From positions 1 through 64,000 of the forward strand of contig JALHQA010000003.1 in NCBI GenBank assembly GCA_022842205.1: a stretch of DNA of 64,000 nucleotides, written 5' to 3'. The position numbers were made by a program, and so were the translations under genes. Positions 26,288 through 35,755 of this stretch are shown here, piece by piece. Position 1 is the first letter of the stretch; every line of letters begins with the position of its first letter. The DNA is from Hyphomicrobiales bacterium (GTDB lineage: Bacteria; Pseudomonadota; Alphaproteobacteria; Rhizobiales; Methylopilaceae). Under the pieces are notes generated by a model. That model worked only from the letters and a program-made list of their open reading frames with translations, did no database searches and was not told where the DNA came from.

Positions 26288-27268
26288 TCACCAGCGCAGC
26301 AAGGCCGAAGCCCAGGTGAATCCGCCGCCCATGGCTTCCAGCATGACGAGGTCGCCCTTCTTGATGCGGCCCTCGCCATAGGCGGTAGCCAGCGCCAGGG
26401 GGATGGAGGCCGCCGAGGTGTTGCCGTGGCGGTCCACGGTGATGACCACCTTTTCGGGGGCGATGCCGAGCTTGTCGGCGCTGGAATTGATGATCCGCTT
26501 GTTGGCCTGGTGCGGCACGAACCAGTCGAGATCGTCGGATGTGAAGCCCGTCGCGGCATAGGCGTCGGTAATGACGTCAGTGATCATGCCGACGGCATGC
26601 TTGAAGACTTCCTTGCCTTCCATTGTCAGAACGCCGGACGTTCCGGTGGTCGAGGGACCGCCGGTGGCGCAGAGCTTCGGACCGTGGCGGCCGTCGGAGC
26701 GGATGTGCGTCGTCAATACGCCGCGATCCGTATTCACGTCGCCCTTCTGATTCTGAGCTTCGAGCACGATCGCGCCAGCGCCGTCGCCGAACAGAACGCA
26801 GGTCGTGCGGTCGTTCCAGTCGATGATGCGCGACAGCGTATCGACGCCGATCACCAGAATGCGGTTATGGCTGCCGGACGTCAGGAACTTGTCTGCGATC
26901 GTGACGCCATAGACGAAGCCGGAACACACGGCCTGAATGTCGAAGGCCGCGCCATGTGTCATGCCCAGCCTGGCCTGAATCTGCGTTGCCGTTGAGGGGA
27001 AGGTCAGATCCGGCGTCGTCGTCGCGACGATGATGAGATCGAGGTCCGCGCTCGTCAGGCCCGCATCCTTCAGCGCGGCTTCCGCAGCCTTCAGACCGAG
27101 CGTGGAGGAGGTTTCGCCCTCGCCCGCGATGTAACGCTGGCGGATGCCCGTGCGCTGCACGATCCACTCGTCGGACGTATCGACTTTTTTGGCGAGCTCC
27201 TCGTTCGTAACGACGCGCGCGGGCAACGCGCTCCCAACTCCGAGCACTACGGAACGCTTGATTGTCAC
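26288..27268 (-). CDS. fabH: Beta-ketoacyl-ACP synthase III
   Basis: Condenses acetyl-CoA with malonyl-ACP to start fatty-acid elongation. 326 aa. Catalytic triad visible: Cys in [12 protein letters not shown], His in [11 protein letters not shown] and Asn in [12 protein letters not shown]. It overlaps plsX by four bases (ATGA type), so the pair is translationally coupled. Confidence 0.97.
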   Translation of the reverse strand: MTIKRSVVLGVGSALPARVVTNEELAKKVDTSDEWIVQRTGIRQRYIAGEGETSSTLGLKAAEAALKDAGLTSADLDLIIVATTTPDLTFPSTATQIQARLGMTHGAAFDIQAVCSGFVYGVTIADKFLTSGSHNRILVIGVDTLSRIIDWNDRTTCVLFGDGAGAIVLEAQNQKGDVNTDRGVLTTHIRSDGRHGPKLCATGGPSTTGTSGVLTMEGKEVFKHAVGMITDVITDAYAATGFTSDDLDWFVPHQANKRIINSSADKLGIAPEKVVITVDRHGNTSAASIPLALATAYGEGRIKKGDLVMLEAMGGGFTWASALLRW

Positions 27269-28323
27269 GATGAGGCTGCTCCTGCCACGGGCGCTTCCCG
27301 CGTGCGGTCATAATCTTTCAAACCCGCCGAAATCTTGGCGAGCAATTCATAGCGGACCATGTCGTGGCCCACTTCCACAGCGGCGGCAAAGCCCTTGGCG
27401 TTTGTTCCGCCGTGGCTCTTGATGACGACACCGTTCACCCCAAGGAAAACGGCGCCGTTGGAATTATTGGGATCGAGGCGCGCGCGCAGCGCATCCAGCG
27501 CCGGCTTGGCCAGCAGATAACCGAGCCTCGTTCGCCAGGTTGCGTTCAGCGCATCGCGCAGGAAACTGCCCACCTGCCGCACGGTGCCTTCCGCGGTCTT
27601 CAGCGCGATATTGCCGGTAAAGCCTTCGACGACGACGACATCGACCGTGCCCTTGCCGATGTCATTGCCTTCGACAAAACCGTGATAGGCGAGATCGCCG
27701 CCCTGGTGGTCCTTCAGGATCGCGGCGGCTTCCTTCACCTCCTCGATGCCTTTCATCTCCTCGACGCCGACATTGAGCAGACCAACGCTTGGTTTTTCGA
27801 GGCCGAAGACGATGCGTGCCATCGCGCCGCCCATCACCGCGAAATCCACAAGCTGACGCGCATCGGCACCGATCGTCGCGCCCATGTCGAGCACGACGCT
27901 CTCGCCGCGCTGCGTCGGCCATATCGCGGCCAATGCCGGACGCTCGACGTCGGCGAGACTCTTGAGAATGACCGACGACATGACCATCAGGGCGCCGGTA
28001 TTGCCGGCCGAGACCGCGACGTCCGCCGTGCCCTGCTTCACCGCATCGATCGTCAGCCACATGCTCGACGTCCGACGGCCGGAACGCAGCGCCTGGCTCG
28101 GCTTGTCGTCCATCTTCACCGCGACGTCGGTATGCACGACCGCCGACGCCGCGTTCAGCGCCGGGTGCTTTTCCAGCAGCGGCAGAATCTGCTTCTCGTC
28201 GCCAAAAAACGTGAAACGGCTGTCCGGCCGCCGCTCGAGTGCAATGGCGGCGCCCGGCACGATGACGGACGGACCGTGGTCGCCGCCCATGGCATCAAGC
28301 GCGAATCGAACGGGTTCGGACAT
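27265..28323 (-). CDS. plsX: Phosphate acyltransferase PlsX
   Basis: Makes acyl-phosphate from acyl-ACP for the PlsX/PlsY route of phospholipid synthesis; a peripheral membrane enzyme. 352 aa. N-terminus [20 protein letters not shown] and the [10 protein letters not shown] block are diagnostic. The DUF177 gene lies upstream with a 122-bp gap and fabH lies downstream. There is no rpmF between DUF177 and plsX, unlike the enteric yceD-rpmF-plsX order. Confidence 0.97.
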   Translation of the reverse strand: MSEPVRFALDAMGGDHGPSVIVPGAAIALERRPDSRFTFFGDEKQILPLLEKHPALNAASAVVHTDVAVKMDDKPSQALRSGRRTSSMWLTIDAVKQGTADVAVSAGNTGALMVMSSVILKSLADVERPALAAIWPTQRGESVVLDMGATIGADARQLVDFAVMGGAMARIVFGLEKPSVGLLNVGVEEMKGIEEVKEAAAILKDHQGGDLAYHGFVEGNDIGKGTVDVVVVEGFTGNIALKTAEGTVRQVGSFLRDALNATWRTRLGYLLAKPALDALRARLDPNNSNGAVFLGVNGVVIKSHGGTNAKGFAAAVEVGHDMVRYELLAKISAGLKDYDRTREAPVAGAASS

Positions 28324-28445
28324 GGGGAAGGTGTTTTCCGGTGGTTCCCGGACGGCGCGGGAAAGGCCCGTCCGGTCCGGAGCGGCGGGGACAATAGCGT
28401 TTGCCAGCGCCGGTGCAACCCTAAGCTCTAAGCTGGCCTAACGGC

Positions 28446-28982
28446 TCAATTTTTCTTTTTCCTGGCCTGGGCCACCAGTTGATCCAGCCCGGCGAAGGGC
28501 CGGTGGGTGGACGTCGCCGACTCACGCGGTTCCGAAGCCGCCGCCTCCTCGATTCCCGGTTTGCGAGGATACGGATCGAGCCCGAGCGCCAGATGCTCCG
28601 CCACCAGCGCGCCGAGATCGGCCGAACCGTTCACCAGCGGATCAGGCGCATTTAAATCCGCCTCGTGCTCCCCGCCTTCCTCGCGCGGCGCTTCGTCGGC
28701 GGCATAGCGGGTCTCTATCTCTTCATTCACCTCCGCGTCGAACGGCTCCAGCGTGACACCGCATATCTGGACGACATCCGCAAACAGCTCGCCTGTCACG
28801 GACAGCCCTTCCCGGCCCCACGGTTTCAGAACGAGGGTCGCTTCCAGTCGTTTGATCTCGGGCAGTTTCAGCAGCGCGGCCAGCGCGGCGCGCTCATCCG
28901 GCGTCGCCTTCAGCTTCACCGTGCTGCCGGCGCCCGGGACGTCCGAGACCGCATGGACGCGGCTGAATGGAGTATCGGTCAT
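28446..28982 (-). CDS. DUF177 (YceD) family protein
   Basis: 178 aa. E. coli YceD and plant DUF177 proteins are linked to 23S rRNA accumulation and to rpmF. The conserved C-VTLEPF motif region reads VQICGVTLEPFDAEVNEE. A Glu-rich stretch and a basic tail (QARKKKN) follow. It overlaps the upstream bc1 chaperone gene by four bases, and plsX follows downstream. Confidence 0.88.
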   Translation of the reverse strand: MTDTPFSRVHAVSDVPGAGSTVKLKATPDERAALAALLKLPEIKRLEATLVLKPWGREGLSVTGELFADVVQICGVTLEPFDAEVNEEIETRYAADEAPREEGGEHEADLNAPDPLVNGSADLGALVAEHLALGLDPYPRKPGIEEAAASEPRESATSTHRPFAGLDQLVAQARKKKN

Positions 28983-29521
28983 CGCGCATCCCCCTCCGGA
29001 ACCGGGAAGACTGGCCCTTTTGCCGTCAGAACCTCAATGCCCTGCGCGGCCAGGGCCGCATCGGCCTTCCTCATATAGGACGCGATCGCCGCTGCGTCCG
29101 CCGCCCGGCCCTCGCCTCCAAGTACATTGCGCAGGACGGCATCCGCCAGCGCATCGCCCTCCGCGATCCCTGCGTCATAGGCTTCGGCACGGCCATAAAA
29201 GGCCTGCGCCATCTTCTTCATCTTTTTTCCAACGCTGAGATCGCCGACGCCCATCTCGCGCAGCGAATGGTCCATGTCCTCGAACATGGTCTCGATCACC
29301 TGCCGCGCGGTCTCTTCCGCGGCCGGCTCGTCCTTCAGCCGGCGCATGTAGAGATAGGCGTGGACAAGCAGCATCTCGAAACGGCCTTCCAGCGTGTCCG
29401 GCACGCCGAGCTCCGCGTAGAACACCGGCTGCCGCGCCTGTGCCACGATCGCCGCGTAGATCGCGTGCACGCGCGCCTCGTTCTCGTGGTTCTTGCGGGA
29501 CGTCCACAGGCGGAAAATCAT
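28979..29521 (-). CDS. Ubiquinol-cytochrome c chaperone family protein
   Basis: 180-aa homologue of mitochondrial Cbp3/UQCC1, which assists assembly of cytochrome b in the bc1 complex. Family pattern: YAAIVAQARQPVFYAELGVPD, then LLVHAYLYMRRL and FEDMDHSLREMGVGDLSVGKK. It is widespread in alphaproteobacteria next to DUF177. It shares a divergent promoter region with bamE. Confidence 0.9.
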   Translation of the reverse strand: MIFRLWTSRKNHENEARVHAIYAAIVAQARQPVFYAELGVPDTLEGRFEMLLVHAYLYMRRLKDEPAAEETARQVIETMFEDMDHSLREMGVGDLSVGKKMKKMAQAFYGRAEAYDAGIAEGDALADAVLRNVLGGEGRAADAAAIASYMRKADAALAAQGIEVLTAKGPVFPVPEGDAR

Positions 29522-29620
29522 ACTGAGCCTCCTGAGCGGTGCGCCGTTGCGCAGGCCGCCGGGACGGGCTAGGGCATGATGCCCCGGCGGGCAAGTCCGC
29601 CGTTGAGGAGGGGTTTGGGG

Positions 29621-30067
29621 ATGGTTCTGAAGGGTAAACTCCGCCGCGCGGCGCTTCCGGCTGTTGTCGCCGCTTCCGCGCTCGCGCTGTCCGCCTGCAT
29701 GAGCGTCTCGGAAACCCAGGTCCGTGGCCAGGTCGTCCCGGAAAGCTCGCTCGACCAGATCCCCGTCGGCTCCAGCAAGGAGCAGGTCATGGTCGTGCTC
29801 GGCACGCCGTCGACCACCGCAACGGTCTCCGGCGAGGTCTTCTATTACATCTCGCAGACCGAGAAGCGCACGATGCGCTTCATGAAGCCCGAGATCGAGG
29901 ACCGGCGCATCGTCGCCGTCTATTTCGACAAGGACGGCCGCGTCGAGCGCGTCGCCAACTACGGCCTGCAGGATCGTGTGGTGTTCGACTTTATCAGCCG
30001 CAAGACGCCGACCACCGGTGTCGAGAAGACGCTGCTCCAGCAGATGCTGGGCCTCATTTCGTTCTGA
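29621..30067 (+). CDS. bamE: Outer membrane protein assembly factor BamE
   Basis: Lipoprotein subunit of the BAM complex. From ATG 29621 (GAGGAGGGG about ten bases upstream) it is 148 aa with a lipoprotein signal ending ALALSACMS. The SmpA/OmlA domain follows: IPVGSSKEQVMVVLGTPSTT, then VFYYISQTEKR. A longer frame from 29576 would spoil the signal peptide. It is divergent from the bc1 chaperone gene, as in other alphaproteobacteria. Confidence 0.92.
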   Translation: MVLKGKLRRAALPAVVAASALALSACMSVSETQVRGQVVPESSLDQIPVGSSKEQVMVVLGTPSTTATVSGEVFYYISQTEKRTMRFMKPEIEDRRIVAVYFDKDGRVERVANYGLQDRVVFDFISRKTPTTGVEKTLLQQMLGLISF

Positions 30068-30105
30068 TCAGGTGGCCAATTCCAGCCGCTGCGACGGCTG
30101 GAATC

Positions 30106-30906
30106 TCAGCTCGTTGCGGAGGGCGCTACCGCCTCCACCAGGCGTTTACACGCATGGAGGAACACCAGCCCGTCCGTCGCGAAGATGACACCTCCGACGC
30201 CGCGATCGATCAGAGCCCTGGTGTAGGCCTTCTCCTGACGGTCGCCGACAGTCGTGAAGACCCGGCTCCCGTTCTCGCGGGCGACCGCAAGAACGCGATC
30301 CAGCGCCTCCGACATTTTCGGATTGTCGAAACCTGCTCCGGGGACGCCGATGGAGACCGACAGATCGTATGGCCCGACAAAGAACGCGTCGATGCCCTGT
30401 ACCGACGCGATGGCCTCGAAATCGTCTATGGATTCCTTGTCTTCTAGAAGCGGCAGCAGCATGATCTCACTGTTCGATCGCGCCGCGTATGCATTCCAGT
30501 CATCCGGCCAGTATCTCGATGCGCGGGTGATCGGACAGGCGCCGCGCGTGCCTTCGGGGGCGTAGCGTACGGCCTGAACGAGCGTCTCGCAGCTTTCCCG
30601 CGTCGCATGCGGTAGCACGATGCCCTGCACGCCGAGATTCAATATCCGGTTTATGAGGCTTGTATTGAGCTCCGGCACGCGGACAAACGGCGATATGCCC
30701 GCCGCATCAGCCGCGCGGACGATATGTGCGAGACGATCCAGTTCCAGTGGGGACTGCTCCATGTCGATAATGACGAAGTCGATGCCGGCACGCGCCATGA
30801 CCTCGACCACCATCGGTGCGCCGATGAAGCTGATCATCCCGGTTACGGTCGCGCCGCTCTCAAGTTTCCGTCTCAGCAGATTTTCCACGAATCCAGTCTC
30901 CCACAA
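30106..30906 (-). CDS. HpcH/HpaI family class II aldolase (2-keto-3-deoxy acid type)
   Basis: Mg2+-dependent TIM-barrel aldolase of 266 aa. The family cleaves 2-keto-4-hydroxy (di)carboxylates to pyruvate and an aldehyde or semialdehyde. Motifs: GIDFVIIDMEQSPLELDRL (Glu near the metal), FVRVPELNTSLINRILNLG (Arg binding the keto acid) and AFFVGPYDLSVSIGVPG. It lies 33 bp after the GntR-1 gene on the same strand, so it is probably co-regulated with the divergent TctC operon. The substrate is likely the compound imported by that transporter, or a product of it. Confidence 0.88.
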   Translation of the reverse strand: MWETGFVENLLRRKLESGATVTGMISFIGAPMVVEVMARAGIDFVIIDMEQSPLELDRLAHIVRAADAAGISPFVRVPELNTSLINRILNLGVQGIVLPHATRESCETLVQAVRYAPEGTRGACPITRASRYWPDDWNAYAARSNSEIMLLPLLEDKESIDDFEAIASVQGIDAFFVGPYDLSVSIGVPGAGFDNPKMSEALDRVLAVARENGSRVFTTVGDRQEKAYTRALIDRGVGGVIFATDGLVFLHACKRLVEAVAPSATS

Positions 30907-30939
30907 TCAACGCCCGCAGACGCAACAGAATTTCCGTTG

Positions 30940-31605
30940 TTACAGCTCGGGATCGCCTCCGGTACCGGCGACGATAAACCGTTTGCGCGCGATCCAGACG
31001 TGCCGCCGCATCAGCAATTCAGCCAGTTCGCCGTCGCGATTCTGAATGGCCTCGAGGATGCGCTCGTGGTCCTGATGCGACTTGCGCTGGCCAGGGATCG
31101 ACCACGTCTTGTACCGACATAGCCGCATCAGTGAGTACAGATCCCCGCACAGCAGCCGCTGCAGCCGCTCCGAGCCGCTCGCCATGGCAAGGCGGTAGTG
31201 GAAGTCGTCGCGCTCGACGCCCTGCGAATATTCGGTGTCGTCATTTTTCGCGCTGCGGACCTTCTGCCGGGCCAGCAGATCGGCAATCGCCGCGAGTTCC
31301 GCGTCGGATGCTCTTTCGGCTGCGAGGCGAGCGGCCAATCCCTCCAGCGCGCTGCGAACCTCATAGAGTTCCATCTGGGCGGCTTCGCTGAGGTTCACGA
31401 CACGCGCGCCCGCGTGCGCCGTGCGTTCAACGAGCGAGCGGCCCTCAAGCCGGCGCAGCGCCTCGCGCAGCGGACCCCGGCTCACGCCCAGCCGCGCCGC
31501 CAGCACTTCCTCGCCGAGTTTGGCGCCCATGGGCAGTCGGCCGCTGACAATTTCTGCTTCGAGGAGCCCGAACACACGATCGCTCTGTGTCATGTTGTCA
31601 AGCAT
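30940..31605 (-). CDS. GntR family transcriptional regulator, FCD subfamily (GntR-1)
   Basis: Local regulator of the catabolic island, about 221 aa. Winged helix at residues 5-70 (EEVLAARLGVSRGPLREALR). The C-terminal all-helical FCD domain has its metal/effector ligands: DDFHYRLA, HQDHERIL and RRHVWIARKR. FCD regulators sense organic acids and usually repress. Start at MLDNMTQ (31605) is my choice; TTG 31614 with GGAGGG just upstream is a real alternative. A perfect palindrome overlaps this start, suggesting autorepression. Confidence 0.9.
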   Translation of the reverse strand: MLDNMTQSDRVFGLLEAEIVSGRLPMGAKLGEEVLAARLGVSRGPLREALRRLEGRSLVERTAHAGARVVNLSEAAQMELYEVRSALEGLAARLAAERASDAELAAIADLLARQKVRSAKNDDTEYSQGVERDDFHYRLAMASGSERLQRLLCGDLYSLMRLCRYKTWSIPGQRKSHQDHERILEAIQNRDGELAELLMRRHVWIARKRFIVAGTGGDPEL

Positions 31606-31617
31606 TGTAGACAATGC
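31602..31617. promoter_or_regulatory. Perfect 7-2-7 palindrome, probable GntR operator
   Basis: GCATTGT-AG-ACAATGC overlaps the GntR-1 start codon. The core ATTGT-N2-ACAAT matches the sites found in the three other divergent promoter regions of the island. FCD regulators commonly bind TTGT-N-ACAA-like palindromes. Confidence 0.65.
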
Positions 31618-31666
31618 ACCCTCCAATAGGTCCAATCTGGTGCCTTTGACCAAATAATACCACTTC

Positions 31667-31699
31667 TTTGTTGACAATCTCTAATCACGACTGAATTAT
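31667..31699 (+). promoter_or_regulatory. Operator-like site overlapping a promoter for the TctC-1 operon
   Basis: TTTGT-TG-ACAAT (31667-31678) is one mismatch from ATTGTTGACAAT. Its TTGACA (31671-31676) lies 17 bases from AATTAT (31694-31699), a plausible sigma-70-type promoter. Repressor binding here would block the -35 element. The TctC-1 start is 72 bp downstream. Confidence 0.5.
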
Positions 31700-31771
31700 G
31701 AATGCAATGGCTGGGCATGTAACGAAACCGGCCATCAGGGGCAGTCAAGCTCCGAATTCTGGGAGGAATTC

Positions 31772-32749
31772 ATGAACCTATATCGAAAGGGCGTATTCGC
31801 CCTGGCGGCAGGCGCTTTTGCGCTGTCCACCGCGGCCTTCGCGAAGGATCCGGCCTATCCGGATTATCCGCACAAGACGGTGACCCTGATCACGAGTTCC
31901 GGCCCGGGCGGCGGCGGCGACGTGTTCCTGCGCAATCTCGTGAAATATCTCGGGCCGAAATGGGGCATCAATTTCGTGGTCGAGAACGTCCCGGGCTCCG
32001 GCGGCGCGAACGCGATGCGGCGCATCATGGAAGGCGATACCGATGGTTCGCTGCTCTACGGCGTATCGACCCAGCACGTCGTTGTGTCGGTGCTCAGCAA
32101 CCCGCCCTACTCCTACACGGACATGCAGCCGGTCGTGAACACGCTGTATGACGCCCCGATCTTCTATGTACGTGCGGACAGCCCGTTCAAGACCCTTCAG
32201 GATGTCGTCAAATATGCCAAGGACAACCCTGGCAAGCTGAAGTTCGGTGCCGGAACTGCCGCCTCCATCGACCGAATGGTCGTAGAGACGTTCAAGGCAC
32301 GGACCGGACTCGACATGGTCGTTGCGACCCATGACAGCGGCGGCCAGCTCGTCCTGAGCGTGCTCAGCGGCGCCGTCGATATCGGGTCGGGCGATGCCCA
32401 GGACATCCAGGCTCAGGTTGCCGAAGGCAAGATGCGCATCATCGCGGCCGTCATGGACGAGCGGCTCAACAACTATCCCGATGTACCGACGGCCAAGGAA
32501 CAGGGCGTAGACGTCACGGCGATCGGCTGGCGCGGCTTCGTTGTCAAGAAGGGCACTCCGCCGGAAATCACCGAAGCGTGGGAAAAGGCGATCAAGCTCA
32601 TTCTCGACGATCCCGAATACAAGGCCTTCTACGTCAAGAACAGCGGCAGCTACGGCTATCTGACGGCCGCCCAGTTCAATGACCTGACCAACAAGTTCGC
32701 AGCCGACCTGGATGCGTTCTTCACGGAAATGGGTCTGAAGAAGAAGTAA
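31772..32749 (+). CDS. Tripartite tricarboxylate transporter substrate-binding protein (TctC/Bug), set 1
   Basis: Periplasmic receptor of a TTT system, 325 aa. Sec signal about residues 1-24 (ALAAGAFALSTAAFA). Mature N-terminus YPHKTVTLITSSGPGGGGDV, then VVENVPGSGGANAMRRIMEG, the Bug-fold ligand loop region. Bug proteins bind carboxylates such as citrate, malate or aromatic acids; the ligand here is unknown. GGGAGGAATTC precedes the ATG. First gene of a TctC-TctB-TctA-isomerase operon controlled with GntR-1. Confidence 0.93.
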   Translation: MNLYRKGVFALAAGAFALSTAAFAKDPAYPDYPHKTVTLITSSGPGGGGDVFLRNLVKYLGPKWGINFVVENVPGSGGANAMRRIMEGDTDGSLLYGVSTQHVVVSVLSNPPYSYTDMQPVVNTLYDAPIFYVRADSPFKTLQDVVKYAKDNPGKLKFGAGTAASIDRMVVETFKARTGLDMVVATHDSGGQLVLSVLSGAVDIGSGDAQDIQAQVAEGKMRIIAAVMDERLNNYPDVPTAKEQGVDVTAIGWRGFVVKKGTPPEITEAWEKAIKLILDDPEYKAFYVKNSGSYGYLTAAQFNDLTNKFAADLDAFFTEMGLKKK

Positions 32750-32767
32750 GCGCGGGGAGTGACGGTC

Positions 32768-33286
32768 ATGTTTGCGAACGCTATTTCGGGCCTTGTCCTG
32801 CTTTGCCTGTCGGTTGGCTACTACCTGACCGCCGATGCGATGCCCTCAAGCATTCTCGACACGACCGTCACCTCCGCCGCCTTTCCGAAACTGCTGGCAA
32901 TCGCGGGCGGTCTGCTTTCCTCCGCTCTCATCATCCAGAACCTGGTCTCGTGGAGGCTGTCCGCCCGGCCGGCCTCCGCGTCGTCACCCGATCCCGATGT
33001 TCCGGACATCTTCAACTGGACGGCACATCGCCGTGCCCTCGGCCTTCTCGGTATCGTCACGATCTTCATCATCGCGCTGGAGGTCGTCGGCTACCCGGCC
33101 GCGATCGGCCTGCTGATCCTCGCCGTGTCGGTATATCAGGGCTACCGCCTGTCGCTGCTGTCGGTAGCGGTGGCGGTCGGCGGCGCGCTGTTCTTCTGGC
33201 TGTTCTTCATGGTGTTCCTAGGCATCCACATGCCGCTCGGCATCTTCAGCCGGTTCGCCGCATCCCACTTCCTTCCGTTCGCCTGA
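32768..33286 (+). CDS. TTT small membrane subunit (TctB), set 1
   Basis: Four-helix small membrane subunit, 172 aa from ATG 32768; a GTG at 32759 is in frame but too close to GGGGA. Hydrophobic segments: ISGLVLLCLSVGYYL, FPKLLAIAGGLLSSALII, ALGLLGIVTIFIIALEVVGY and the pair near the C-terminus. It works with TctA in the inner membrane. 18 bp after TctC-1. Confidence 0.88.
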   Translation: MFANAISGLVLLCLSVGYYLTADAMPSSILDTTVTSAAFPKLLAIAGGLLSSALIIQNLVSWRLSARPASASSPDPDVPDIFNWTAHRRALGLLGIVTIFIIALEVVGYPAAIGLLILAVSVYQGYRLSLLSVAVAVGGALFFWLFFMVFLGIHMPLGIFSRFAASHFLPFA

Positions 33287-33317
33287 ACCGCGCTGCAAAC
33301 GCGCCAGAGAGACAGAC

Positions 33318-34823
33318 ATGGACGGCTTCAACATCGCCTTGCACACGATATTCGCCACCCCGGCAGTGGTGTACGCCCTGATCGGCGTCGCCTGGGGCAT
33401 CATCGGCGGCGCCCTGCCCGGCCTTTCGGCCTCGATCACCATGGCGCTGCTTTTGCCGTTCACGTTCGGCATGGACCCCACGATGGCGATCATCCTGCTC
33501 GCGTCGACCTATGTCGGTGCGGAATATGGCGGCTCCATTCCCGCGATCCTGATCCGTACACCCGGCACAAGCGCCGCCGTAACGACAGTCCTCGACGGCT
33601 ACGAGATGCACAAGCAGGGCAAAAGCGCCGAAGCACTGGGCATCTCGCTCGTCGTCGGCGTGATTGGCGGTCTCATCGGAATGATTCTCGTCGTCGCGCT
33701 GACGGGCCCCTTGTCCAAAGTGGCGCTCTATTTCACGGCGCCGGCCTATTTCGCGCTCGGAGTGTTTGGCCTCAGCCTGATTGCAACCCTTTCCGAAGGT
33801 TCGCTCATCAAGGGCTTCCTGGCTGCAATCGCCGGGCTCGCCATCTCGACCATCGGGATCGATCCCTTGTCCGGCGTGCAGCGCTTCACCTTTGGGTCGG
33901 CGGAACTGCTCGGCGGCATCGACGCCATTCTGGTTCTGATCGGCATGTTCGCGATGGCGGAGCTGCTCGAACAGACGAGCCGGCCGGACTGGAACAAGAC
34001 CTCGACGCGGCTGCGCATCAAACTGCCCGATCGCGCGACCTGGAAACGCATCTGGCCGGCCACGCTGATCGGCACGGGCATCGGCACCTTCGACGGCGTG
34101 ACGCCCGGCGGCGGCGCGACGCTCGCGTCCTTCCTGTCCTACAACGAGGCGAAGCGCTGGTCGAAGCATCCCGAAGAGTTCGGCAAGGGATCTCCCGAAG
34201 GCATCGCCGCTCCCGAAGCCGCAAATAACACGGTGGCCGCCACCGCGCTCATCCCGACGCTGACATTCGGCATCCCCAGCTCCGGATCGACGGCGGTGCT
34301 CCTCGGCGGCCTGATCCTGCACGGCATCGAGCCGGGCCCCGCCCTCCTCACCCGCGATCCTCAGTTCGTGTACGGACTGTTCGGGGGCCTGTTCATCGCC
34401 AACCTGTCGCAGCTCGTGCTCGGCTTCGTCATGCTGCCGCCTTGCCTGTGGCTGGTGAACCGGCCGAAAGCCTTCCTCATGGCCTTCATCATCGCGCTGG
34501 TGTCATCGGGTATTTACTCGATCAACCAGAACGTCATGGACATCGTCCTCATGGTTGGCATGGGCGTGCTTGGATACGTGATGCGTGTTCTCCGCTTCCC
34601 GATCCTGCCCCTGGTCCTGGCGCTGGTTCTCGGCGGAATCGTCGAGCGTAATTTTCGGCGCGCCGTCGATCTGGGTTACGGCGACTACTCCATTTTCATC
34701 AAGGATCCCCTGTCGGCAACCTTGCTCGGCCTCACCGTGCTGTTCGTCGCCATTACGATTGTGATGAATTTCCGCCGCCGCAGGCGTGCGGCAACACAAA
34801 CAACCGTGCAAGCGGCAGAATAA
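33318..34823 (+). CDS. TTT large membrane subunit (TctA), set 1
   Basis: Large permease subunit, 501 aa with about twelve helices. Typical TctA blocks: GIIGGALPGLSASITMALLL, STYVGAEYGGSIPAILIRTP, GVTPGGGATLASFLSYNEAK and TFGIPSSGSTAVLLGGLILHG. It lies 31 bp after TctB-1. It is closest in layout to TctA set 3; both keep the AEYGGSIPAILIRTPGT motif, while set 2 differs (GAGFGGSVPAILMNIPGS). Confidence 0.94.
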   Translation: MDGFNIALHTIFATPAVVYALIGVAWGIIGGALPGLSASITMALLLPFTFGMDPTMAIILLASTYVGAEYGGSIPAILIRTPGTSAAVTTVLDGYEMHKQGKSAEALGISLVVGVIGGLIGMILVVALTGPLSKVALYFTAPAYFALGVFGLSLIATLSEGSLIKGFLAAIAGLAISTIGIDPLSGVQRFTFGSAELLGGIDAILVLIGMFAMAELLEQTSRPDWNKTSTRLRIKLPDRATWKRIWPATLIGTGIGTFDGVTPGGGATLASFLSYNEAKRWSKHPEEFGKGSPEGIAAPEAANNTVAATALIPTLTFGIPSSGSTAVLLGGLILHGIEPGPALLTRDPQFVYGLFGGLFIANLSQLVLGFVMLPPCLWLVNRPKAFLMAFIIALVSSGIYSINQNVMDIVLMVGMGVLGYVMRVLRFPILPLVLALVLGGIVERNFRRAVDLGYGDYSIFIKDPLSATLLGLTVLFVAITIVMNFRRRRRAATQTTVQAAE

Positions 34824-34849
34824 ACTTCATTCGACAACGGAGACGTTAC

Positions 34850-35674
34850 ATGGATTCCCTCAGAGACCGCATCGGCGTCGATCTCGGACAGCGCAATAAG
34901 ATTGAAGACGGGCTGGCCGCCGCCGTCGAGCACGGCATCAAATATCTCGATCTCAAGATCGACGTTGCCCCGAACGCCATCGAGACGCTGACTCCGGAGC
35001 GTGTAAAGGGCATCCGCGATATCTGCGACAAGCACGGCATTCATGTCGGCATCCATACGATGTCCGCCGTCAACATGGCGGAAGTCGCCCCGCATGTCCG
35101 CGATGGCGTCGAACGCTATCTTCGAGGCCATATGGACGCCTGCAAGCTGCTCGGCGGCGAATGGATGGTCATCCACGCGGGATATCACTTCACCTCCGAC
35201 ATCAAGATGCGAATGGAAGCCGGCGTGGAGCGCATCCAGCGGCTCGTCGATTACGCCGAGAAGATCGATCTCACGCTGCTCCTCGAGAACATGAACTGGG
35301 AGCCGGACGACGCCGAGGTCCACTACCTCGCGCACAATGTGGAAGAGACGAAATACTATTTCGACCGTCTGGACTCGCCGAAACTGCGCTGGGCTTTTAC
35401 CGCCAACCATGCACACATCGTCGAGGACGGGGTCAACGCGTTCCTCGAAGCGTTCGATATCACGCGCTGCGACGAAGTCCGCCTCGCCGACTGCTGGCGC
35501 AACGGCAAGGAAGAACATCTCCGGCCAGGTGAAGGCGACTTCGACTTCGCCGGCCTGTTCGCGAAGCTCGACAAGCTCGGTTTCCAGGGTCACTACATGA
35601 ATGCCTTCGGCACCCTGCAGGACATGATCGACGGCCGTGAAATCATGGCTCGTATGGATAAAGTTACCGCCTGA
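34850..35674 (+). CDS. Sugar phosphate isomerase/epimerase family TIM-barrel protein
   Basis: Xylose-isomerase-like TIM barrel, 274 aa, cytoplasmic. Metal-site residues are visible: His in VIHAGYHF, Glu in LLLENMNWEP, His in NHAHIVED, and the end pattern RPGEGDFDFAGL. Family members isomerise or epimerise sugars and keto-hydroxy acids or act as dehydratases. As the last gene of the TctCBA-1 operon, it probably acts on the imported acid or its product. It has no kinase or dehydrogenase partner in the same operon. Confidence 0.85.
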   Translation: MDSLRDRIGVDLGQRNKIEDGLAAAVEHGIKYLDLKIDVAPNAIETLTPERVKGIRDICDKHGIHVGIHTMSAVNMAEVAPHVRDGVERYLRGHMDACKLLGGEWMVIHAGYHFTSDIKMRMEAGVERIQRLVDYAEKIDLTLLLENMNWEPDDAEVHYLAHNVEETKYYFDRLDSPKLRWAFTANHAHIVEDGVNAFLEAFDITRCDEVRLADCWRNGKEEHLRPGEGDFDFAGLFAKLDKLGFQGHYMNAFGTLQDMIDGREIMARMDKVTA

Positions 35675-35681
35675 TATACGC

Positions 35682-35714
35682 AAAAGGCCCGGGGAACGTC
35701 CCCGGGCCTTTTCT
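35682..35714. terminator. Strong terminator after the TctCBA-1 operon
   Basis: AAGGCCCGGGGA (35684-35695), loop ACG, TCCCCGGGCCTT (35699-35710), then TTC; an A run on the left makes it bidirectional. It separates the operon from the convergent PdxA-like gene. Confidence 0.9.
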
Positions 35715-35755
35715 CGTTCTGCCGGCTCGATCCGGCGTGCCGTTTTTTCCTTTTC